Assembly (NCBI RefSeq): GCF_032854445.1
Contig: NC_088305.1
Span: 28,048,628 to 28,112,627 of the forward strand
DNA from: Liolophura sinensis
Taxonomy: Eukaryota > Mollusca > Polyplacophora > Chitonida > Chitonidae
DNA length: 64,000 nucleotides
Direction: 5' to 3'
In this document: piece by piece, positions 56,801-64,000 of the stretch
Layout of the letters: every line of letters starts with the position of its first letter
How positions within the stretch are numbered: the stretch's first letter is position 1
Translations under genes and position numbers: made by a program
Notes under the pieces: model-generated
Told to the model about the DNA's origin: nothing
Seen by the model: only the letters and a program-made list of their open reading frames with translations
Databases searched by the model: none

Positions 56801-59154
56801 AGAGCCTTTCACTAATGTGACCGCCATGAATTCAAACCAAACTCTTGTTGTTTCCTCCCTGGTCGTACGTGGGAAAGCCTTCCAGTAACCTGCGGATGGT
56901 TGTGTGTTTTCGACCAACATGATACATGTAATACCAGTCAGACAAAAAGACAAAAAAATACACCGTTTCATTGGTTAAATGTTCCTACTGTAGCGCGCTT
57001 CCGACAAAAGTAAACGGAAATATATTTGGCTTCCACAGAAATCTCCACTGTCAGGGGAAACGGGCACGACTGATCATCGACGACTGAACACATTAGTGCT
57101 TGTCCCTGAAGGCACACGCAGCCCTATTTACCCCTATTTAATATACATAAACACAATGTCTTCTGTAACAGTTTACGGATGGATTGCAAGATGCCACATG
57201 TATTGGTACACATAATCAAGGTTGTAGTTATGTGGCGTTATCATGCCCTTTTACACTTACACCCTTCTCCAATGTCAAACCCCCATCTAACTATCCTCTT
57301 TCTCCTCTCTGGATATGTGTGGGACAGATTTATGGCTTAGTGAATTCATATATATGACGGTGAAATCATGACAGATGTATGCTAAAATATTTAGCAGAAG
57401 TTTAACAGCATATATTAGTTCGTTAAGATTTCACAATCATCAAAAACCACAACAGTACATACAAATTTATTTATAATAAGCCTATGCCGGAACAAAAGGT
57501 CTGTTCATCGTGGGCGTTGATTAGAAACTGTTGACGTTTGGTCGATTTCCGATAAATCTGCTTTGTGGATAGAATATACCGCTTTTCTTTACCCATTTAC
57601 AGGTTAATGCATTTCAAAAAAGACTCACGTGACTAACTACGTTACTAACAATAACCCCAGACTTGTCTATTATCTCCGCTTGTTAAATCGATTTCATAAC
57701 AGCGCAAAGTAGAAGTATTCCGAATAGACATTATCGCCATTGTCTTCTCTGGGCGAACATTACGTAATCTGGTTATGAAATTGTTCTGTATGTTTAGCCG
57801 GATTAGCTATCAGAGGATAACACCTTGAGATATGTGACCAGTCTGGTGTGGTAATTTCAAATGGTGATGACAGCATTATCTTAGAATAAATAAATAAAAA
57901 TAACAAGTAGATAGCACCTCTCAGACAAATGTGTCCCCACGAGGTTTTGCAGTAAATGCCAGCACATGTTAGGCTTCATCAAGGGAACTGAGTGAAATAA
58001 TATATGCAGAAAGTATGTGTGTAAGATAAAGGTTAGGTAGATGGCATTTGCGCTCCTGTTATTTATGAGACAGATTCTTTACTGCAAGATACAAAGGTGA
58101 AAGTCTAAATTGTCATACTGTAATCAACCTCACTCAGTTTTTTTTTTCCTGATTCTCCCAAAACCTAGGTGTTACGGTGAGTGCGGTGAGTACTATTGAA
58201 ACATTTATATGAATAGAAAGAATAAATGTGGCCTCCGTTGCCTGGTGGTTCGAGTGCTAGCGCAGCATAATACCGCAAGAGCGCCTCACCAGTGCGGTCG
58301 CTATGAATTCAAGTCCAGTTCATACTGGCTTCCTCTCCGCTCGTACGCGAGACGGTTTGCCAACAACCTGTGGATGGTTTTGGGTAATAAAGATAAAAGA
58401 AAAGCATACGTGAGGTAAATTGACAACATGCCGTATTTCACCAATTGCGTTTAGGTACCCGCTCCATGCTGAAGTCTTCAGTATGTTATTTCATTCTTTT
58501 CGCTGTGCGTGTGATCTTTGAACACTTACATGGCTTAGAGATTGTACCCAAGATCCGCAGAATGACCACAGATAACGATGCGTTAGACTCAATTCAGACA
58601 TTTTTGTCAAATGGCGGATTTTTTGTCATTGGACATAACCTGAAACACCCGCTTTTCGGAAGTCAATATAGTGAAAGACTCAAGGTATAAATAGTAAAAC
58701 CAGAGCAACGACGACAGTGTGAGCATTGGCAAATTGTCACACGTAGCCGCTGGAAAACAGCCTCTGATCAGATTACCTCAGTTAGGGTTTTGTTCCAGAA
58801 CTGTTCATGGAAATGTTTAAACTTCAGTAAACCACACATTCCCTCCATTAATTAAACAAACTCCCTCCATGAATTAAGCAAATTTAGGTTCAAGAAATGC
58901 AGTGATGTTAATTGTAATTTATTAAACGTCACTGATCTAGAATTATTGCGCGGTGATCAAATTTAACATTCAACATTTATACACTCATTTGTCTCATTTA
59001 TATACCTCGGCATTCATAAACCTGTAACGAAAATTTAGGTTGTCAGTGGTAAACACACAATATATTGATGATGTAATATCAGAGACTCACCTGAAGCCAT
59101 ATTGCCAGTGAATACACAAATCACATAAAATACCAACAGAAGTCTTCTCTCCAT
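50887..59154 (-). CDS. Secreted C-type-lectin-like protein Q (duplicated linker exon, broken PAN exon)
   Basis: Exons are 59091-59154 (signal peptide, as in P), 55903-56082, 55447-55641, two linker exons at 53133-53201 and 51505-51573, and a PAN-like remnant at about 50887-51120. CTLD exon lengths (180 and 195 nt) equal those of P and frames are open. Key stretches are RLDTNTCYYVWPGQAVY, ALHLVQLEEEDEQEW, WLGLSKSSGVWRW and ASYAVICERDT. Like P it lacks EPN/QPD and WND motifs and the penultimate cysteine. The 69-nt linker exon exists twice because of a local tandem duplication, and since it is phase 1-1 both can be included. The PAN remnant has a stop nine codons in (SGSLCPGF then Arg and TAG), a one-base insertion and an 11-base net deletion. 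The most likely product is a secreted CTLD with a Thr-rich tail. Probably transcribed independently of P. Confidence 0.8.
51225..51485 (+). repeat. Family-1 SINE variant, copy Q
   Basis: Homologue of 39108-39375, slightly diverged: ggcgaccctgtgatcagtga, gcaatgacccaggagcctgt, ctgatggtcgtgggtgtcct, tcaaatgaataaataaatac. Confidence 0.75.
52116..52344 (+). mobile_element. Recent family-1 SINE insertion with 13-bp target-site duplication
   Basis: The element starts acagcgtaatgacccaggag (head truncated by roughly 35 bp) and ends caccaatc plus an A-run. It is flanked by aagtttgtgaacg at 52103-52115 and again at 52345-52357. The sister unit reads caagtttgtgaacggaaaca without an insert (about 53730-53750), which is the empty site. 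The body is close to the full-length copy at 16084-16350. Confidence 0.95.
52765..52945. repeat. 35-bp minisatellite, copy Q unit 1
   Basis: About five units of gacactctggtacactccgg and tgcacaattaagactt. Confidence 0.85.
54150..54335. repeat. 35-bp minisatellite, copy Q unit 2
   Basis: About five units, same order and near-identical variants as in unit 1, so it was copied with the tandem duplication. Confidence 0.85.
56275..56615. repeat. 16-bp minisatellite
   Basis: gattgactgtttcatt and variants (tattgatt, cattggtt, cattaatt) repeat about twenty times in intron 1 of lectin gene Q. Copy P has no such expansion at its equivalent position (42430-42620). Confidence 0.9.
56715..56950 (+). repeat. 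Diverged family-1 SINE in intron 1, copy Q
   Basis: Homologue of 42680-42930: gtagcagtgagattagcctg, agtgattcaagagcctttca, ggtcgtacgtgggaaagcct, aacctgcggatggttgtg. Confidence 0.65.
56951..58205. other. Intron 1 of lectin gene Q; no other gene
   Basis: Collinear with 42931-44100. No recognised protein or element; short frames are not shared between copies. Confidence 0.5.
58223..58390 (+). repeat. tRNA-like SINE head at the start of copy R
   Basis: ggcctccgttgcctggtggt then tcgagtgctagcgcag resembles an A box, and gctatgaattcaagtccagt a B box. The element ends after aacctgtggatggttttggg. The same element starts P and Q. Confidence 0.75.
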
Positions 59155-61680
59155 CTTGATGCATCAAACATCTATCCGGCAAACATATATTTCTCTTTTT
59201 GAAGGACAATCCAGACACTTATTATGACCTTGAATGTCAATATTATTTCTGACCGAATTAGTTGTGTTGAAATGCTTTGGAATCCGATTCACAAGGCTTT
59301 GACTAAATTATTCGCGGAAACACAGATGGTCAGTGTTTTTGTTAGTAAGAATAAGCCGTCCTCTAGAAGAATTCTGTTCATTTGCCAAACATGACAATTC
59401 CTGTTACGTTGTCCATTTGCAATGAACTCGAATCAAAGGCTTGCGCCAAACTGATGGCCCACTTCTGGCAACATACTCCAAACACAAACATACAAGTTAA
59501 AAGTCCAAACAGTTGATGTGAGAAGTTTCGTACCACGGCTCCGGTTCACTCAGTCGGGCCATCTTGAATGGTGAAATCACAGAATCCAAACCGTTCTACA
59601 TTTCCTGTATTGATGTTGTCGAGTATTTTCCTTCTTGTGTCAATAATATACTCCCTCTGCTTCCAAAGTTACTTGTTGTAGCGTTGCTTGAAGGCTGTGG
59701 CTGGTAAAATCGTAGCCAACTGCTTAAACATTTCCCAAGTGATTGTAAGCCTTGTTTGATACTAGATCTCGAGACTGCAGTTTCAACGAAAAGACTCTGT
59801 TACCAAATGCCCATACTGGTGTCGTTGTTTGCGATTTTAAAACATTCTCTGCGACTTGGTTTCCGCTGGAATTCATGCCGTAACTTGGCTGTGGCGACGT
59901 CACGTTCTCCTGGAGTGACAAACCCTCGCTTTCCCACAAAGAACAAATAGAGCCATCCTCAGGTTTTCGACGAGTAACCGCCTGTGGTTTGTTTAGGTCT
60001 CGTTGCTTCCCGTTCCTGACAGCCCACTTTTAAGCGTTTCGACGACTAAATTGTTACTGTGCTTCCTTTCTAACGGGTGCTAATGCTTCCATTCATTTCT
60101 TGATATCTGTAATCCCAATCATTCGCCTCAGTCATATCCAGTTAATGCCCCTCACACCCCACCCCATTGTTTACCTACAAGTCTGAGTCAGTATCCAACG
60201 ACACGGGATTTGTCTACGCACTCACTGATACGGCCTTAATTACCCACATTATGCATCAATTCACCGCAATACTAAAAACTGTCCATATGTTTCCTATACC
60301 CTTCATGATCACACGTTTATGTCTGGTATGTCTTTCTACCTACTGATGCTGTTTTGCGCAGTGAATTTTAAAACGATTTATTGCTGTGAATACCACGGAA
60401 AATTGAATGACTTAAATCATTCTTGAGTGACTTGAATCATTGTTGACACGCTAAGCGATACCTTAAGACTAATCACTGACGTTAAAAACCATTTAATGTT
60501 AAAATAAGATTTATTATGACGGAGACCAATAACATTCATACCTTCAAATATCTTTACATTTTTGGAGGGCGGGATTTCGGGTCTGGGGTTTTAGCTTTAT
60601 AAAAAAAAACATAACTAACTAACACATTTGAAATATATGGTGGGATCTCTGCACCATACTGGCGACACTAAGACATTTGAATCGTAAGATTATCTTTATG
60701 TGCTCAGAACAATATAGACACAGATCCATTTTTGTTTTTTGTTTTTTTTGGGGGTGGGGGTGGGGGTAGGGTGGCTTAGATGGAAGATTTAATCAACAGA
60801 ACAGCTGATTTATTTGCGCGAGTCTAAATTTTTGTGACTTTAGATTGTTTACGGGATCTGTTCAACAATTGCCTTACTGATGAGTGTTATTCACCTGTAA
60901 ACAGTTGGCTCAAGCGTTACCGATATACAAATCAAACAGCTTAAACAACTACAAGAATCTACCTCCATACTGCCAACTCCAGTTGTTGAAGAAAACATTT
61001 CCATGATTAAAAGGAATATGGACAAAAAACAACATCTTCATAGCCTGCAAATAGACTTTTTCCCCCTGGATTAGGATTTTTTACCTGGAATATATAGTCA
61101 ACGATTTCTACCATCATTAAAAGAAAATCAAACAACTGCTATTCTCTTGCATTCGAACAGTTTTGTTTTATATGTATGTTTCATTATGTAAGGATTAACA
61201 TCTAGAATGGTGTCAGAATGGGGCTTGGACGTCGTGTCTATGCGTTGTGATGGCATTGGTATCCCTTGGTAGAAATCTATACAACAGACGCTAATTCATT
61301 GTTGATCATAAAAGGCTAGACTTCATTACCCATTGCTAGGAATCATTACCCATGTTTACTTGATCCAAACATTAATGTATGGGCAAGGAAAATCAGAACA
61401 CTAATCAAATAAATTGCTCTATAACCTGAAACTAACAGAAATGGATGAATATCGATTTCAGGTCTGATTTGAGTAAACACTGAAAGCGATAACACTTAAA
61501 CTTCTTCGAGTGGAATTGGATTATGTACGGTTTCAGGGCTTTTCACACGACGTCTATATGGATTCACGTCGTTTTCTCACCTGACACAAGCTTAATGCGG
61601 AAGCAGTCATCATTAGAAGAATAGACATAGTAGTGGTCGACCAGGTGTCAGTATCATGTGATTGAGTATAGGCTGTCGTG
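59155..61680. other. Upstream non-coding block, copy R
   Basis: Homologous to 34771-37285. It includes the TATA-like atatatatt before the signal exon and a G-rich tract (60749-60777). No gene is recognised. Confidence 0.5.
60749..60777 (+). other. G-quadruplex-forming tract
   Basis: The sequence gggggtgggggtgggggtag followed by ggtgg has four G tracts with one- to two-base loops. Copy P has a single long G run at the same place. Confidence 0.65.
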
Positions 61681-61684
61681 TCTG

Positions 61685-62425
61685 GTGTTTTCGGTATGAC
61701 GTGCCAGTATGTCGGCTTTAGGCGCGGCCCGCTACATTGAGTTCGGCATGACGTGCCAGTGGTATAGCGCCATGAATATGTCGACTTTGGGTGCGGCGTG
61801 CTACAATGAGTAATGGCATGACGAGCCAATGCTACAGCGACACAAATATGTCGGCTTTGAGTGCGGCCCGCTACTTTGAGTCCGGCATGACATGCCCGTG
61901 GTACAGCGACATGAACATGTCGGATTTGGGTGTGGAGGGATAAATTCGGCATGACGTGCGAATGGTACAACGGCATAAAGATGTCGGCATTGAGAGCAGT
62001 CCGCTACATTGAGTTCGGCGTGACGTGCCGGTGGTACAGCGCCATGAGAATGTCGGCGTTGTGTGCGGCCCGCTAAATTGAGTTCGGCATGTCGTGTCGG
62101 TGGTACAGCGCCATGAGAATGTCCGCTTGGTGTGCGGCCCGCTATTTTGAGTTCAGCATGACATGCCAGTGGCACAGCGGCGTTAACATGTCGGATTTGG
62201 GTGTGGCGGGATAAATTCGGCATGACATGCCAGTGGTACACCGGCATGAACATGTTAACTTTAGGTGCGATCTGCTACAATGTGTTCAGCATGACGTTTT
62301 AGTGAATCAAGACTAGGGATATGTCCGAACTGGGTGCCGCCTGCTACATTGGATTCTCAACATATGCATAGTCCTGTCTCACTTGAGCATCATCCCGAAT
62401 CCGATGTAGCAGAACGGACAAAATG
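61685..62425. repeat. 69-bp minisatellite, copy R
   Basis: About nine to ten units of the GGCATGACGTGCC-containing repeat, with a degenerate inverted end (catcatcccgaatccgatgt, agcagaacgg) as in copy Q. A 150-codon minus-strand frame runs through it only because 69 is a multiple of three. Confidence 0.9.
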
Positions 62426-62635
62426 CCAACATATTTAATAAATAATAATTAAGTGAAATATTATATAATGTAAGTAAACGAAAATCGACACACATCACTG
62501 AACCACTGACCTTCGCTCTTAAAACGTGGAAACAAACCCAGATTACATCAATAGCGAGCAGACTGTGAGTAAGTGATATATCAGATCTAATTAGCGACCG
62601 ATCAGTATTGAGGGTGGGGGGCCGGGGGACGGGGT

Positions 62636-62885
62636 CATACTTTACAATTTTTCAGTCACATGAAAATGAGGAGCCGTTGGATTTGCGTAAATATACTGTG
62701 TCTTCTTGTGACAGAGCGATACCATGCTGCTGTCAAAGTGCTGCCGCCACTGGAGTATTATGCCGACCACACCACACATGACAACCCACCCAGTTACTTT
62801 ATACTGACTCTGGGCCAACCAGCCCTGTTTCCATGCTCTAACCTCTCAGTGCTGAACGCCTAGCAAGGCAGCAACGAGTACCAAG
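62636..62885 (-). repeat. Family-2 SINE-like repeat, copy R
   Basis: Nearly identical to 37975-38225 in copy P. Confidence 0.65.
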
Positions 62886-63287
62886 TCTTTGGTATGAGCT
62901 GAAACATGTATGATTTCACGGGTCCTGACCATCAGGCGGATACTTTAGCCTTTTAACCACGGAAGCGGTTATTTTAGTTGAAGATGTATTTTCTATCATG
63001 ATCGCAGACACATACTAGTTCATTGCAAGAAAGTGTCACAGAAAATGTTATACTCAGGGTTAGAACTATTGAACACCAGAACATAGCGACTATAATGACA
63101 TTGGAGTGGCATTTAACCCCTAATCTACCTTTTTGCGCAGCAGGCGATCTCCATCCACTACGCCACTACAGATTGGTATCTTTGTCCATATTTGTGGCGG
63201 GGGTTTTCGTTCGCGTTACCATTTACTTGTTCATGTAGTTACATATTAAAATGTCATAAAGGCTGTCTCGGAACCACAGGAATTTGG

Positions 63288-63293
63288 TTTATT
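63288..63293 (-). terminator. Polyadenylation signal AATAAA, copy R
   Basis: tttatt on the plus strand, about 140 bases past the stop of the PAN-like exon; conserved at 38622-38627. Confidence 0.5.
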
Positions 63294-63431
63294 GTGCAGA
63301 ATACAGTGTATACACAATAATACAAAATGAGAAGATGGAAGTTAAGTTAAACAATAACTTAATTTAAATATCACATAGATCTCTTTAAACATAAACATTA
63401 ATGGTTGTTTTTCTAATCACTTCGTGTTCTT

Positions 63432-63679
63432 CTAGACACCAACAACTCGATAGCACTCAGAATCTGTAGGACATGTGTTGTACACCACAGAAGGGCTCAG
63501 TAGAGCGCACAGTCCTCGGTGTAACTCGACACGAACTCCTCTACAGCTATTGTCATTTATACATTTGACTACACAGTCCAATATGCTCCGCACAGGCGAA
63601 GTGGTCCGTAGAATATCAAGATACTCTTCTGTGTATCTGTGTAAATAAAACTTTTGAAAACCGGGACATAATGATCCAC
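63432..63679 (-). CDS. Intact PAN/apple-like last exon of lectin gene R
   Basis: This exon (248 nt, phase 1 start, TAG at 63432-63434) encodes SLCPGFQKFYLHRYTEEY, then SILDCVVKCINDNSCRGVRV, LCALLSPSVVYNTC and ends ECYRVVGV. The spacing CX3C...C with a Gly-rich turn and a later Cys fits PAN/apple-type domains, which bind proteins or carbohydrates outside cells. The preceding linker and CTLD exons are beyond the window. It is the only one of three copies with an open frame and is the reference for judging the breaks in P and Q. Confidence 0.75.
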
Positions 63680-63782
63680 CTACAAAAATAAACAAAAAGG
63701 TATTAAGACGTAAAACTAATAAGAGATCATAGCATACTGACTCCAGATCGACCAGTACGCTACCAGACCCAGACACCCAAGG

Positions 63783-64000
63783 CGCCCCTGTAGCCTAGTG
63801 ATTTCGCGTTCCAGGACATCACAGTGAATCAGCAGTCTCTCACCAATACACTCGCTGTGAGTTCCAGTTTAGTTCTCACCGGATTCCTTTACGGATGTGC
63901 GTGGGAAGTTCCGGCACCAAACTGCGGATGGTCGTGGGTGTCCTCCGGGCTCTGTCCGGTTTCATCCCACCATAATGTTGGTCGCCGATGATTATGTGAA
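63783..64000 (+). repeat. Family-1 SINE variant, copy R (cut by window end)
   Basis: Homologue of 39108-39375: ggcgcccctgtagcctagtg, aatacactcgctgtgagttc, gcggatggtcgtgggtgtcc. The window ends inside its tail. Confidence 0.75.

Larger units (their letters stand above)
44195..58205. repeat. Segmental duplication copy Q of the lectin array
   Basis: Collinear with P and R but about 4.4 kb longer. The extra length is accounted for by a Ty3/gypsy insertion (47017 to about 49735), an internal tandem duplication (51333-54342) and a SINE inside it. The signal-exon starts in Q and R are 14392 bp apart. Confidence 0.9.
58210..64000. repeat. Segmental duplication copy R of the lectin array (runs off the window)
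   Basis: Collinear with 33951-39375 of copy P over its whole visible length. Between the signal exon and the family-1 SINE it is visibly closer to P than Q is. The CTLD exons of R must lie beyond 64000. Confidence 0.9.

Noticed and set aside
61801-62253. A 150-codon minus-strand frame through the 69-bp repeat, and a similar 102- to 140-codon frame in P and R
   Set aside because: The period is a multiple of three, so openness is expected by chance. There are no start, splice or domain features, and the frames are broken differently in each copy.

Overview
This looks like a 64 kb piece of animal nuclear genome. It has spliced genes with GT-AG introns, low gene density, many tRNA-derived SINEs, minisatellites, DNA-transposon and LTR-retroelement remnants, and one 200-base assembly gap (33751-33950). 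The commonest SINE ends in a tail (tgaaatattcttgagtacgg, then caccaatcaaataaataaa) that I associate with molluscs and other lophotrochozoans. The citrate synthase protein is clearly animal. A mollusc- or brachiopod-like source is my inference; I could not run a search.

Layout, left to right. 1-2617 is one copy of a 2.6 kb non-coding repeat that recurs at 30461-33060. 4982-10198 (minus) holds the 3' part of a secreted mucin-like gene: a beta-rich domain, a 45-bp Thr/Pro tandem-repeat exon, short Ser/Thr exons and a C-terminal cystine knot. 10688-13085 (plus) holds the last four coding exons of mitochondrial citrate synthase; its first half is not visible here. 13-20 kb is repeat-rich and mostly gene-free. 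20629-29215 (minus) is a five-exon gene for a predicted 1166-residue basic, proline-rich protein that I do not recognise. The exons join in phase throughout, two of them are a tandem duplication, and the protein carries SxIP-like and PP1-docking-like motifs. 29895-33656 is a repeat-internal-repeat element.

From the gap to the right end lies a tandem segmental array with a unit of about 10 kb: copy P from 33951, copy Q from about 44195, copy R from about 58210. It carries secreted C-type-lectin-like genes on the minus strand: signal peptide exon, two CTLD exons, Thr-rich linker exon, PAN/apple-like exon. Because each gene runs leftward from a signal exon at the start of the next copy, two full-span genes (38766-44762 and 50887-59154) are visible, plus an orphan signal exon at the left and an orphan, intact PAN exon at the right. 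Copy Q was enlarged by a Ty3/gypsy insertion, an internal 1.4-kb tandem duplication and a SINE whose empty site survives in the sister copy.

Functionally the window mixes one metabolic enzyme (TCA cycle), extracellular mucin and lectin proteins typical of epithelial defence or mucus, and one probably intracellular, possibly cytoskeletal, protein. There is no operon logic; the linkage looks incidental. Exon coordinates come from reading splice sites and phase by eye and have no transcript support.
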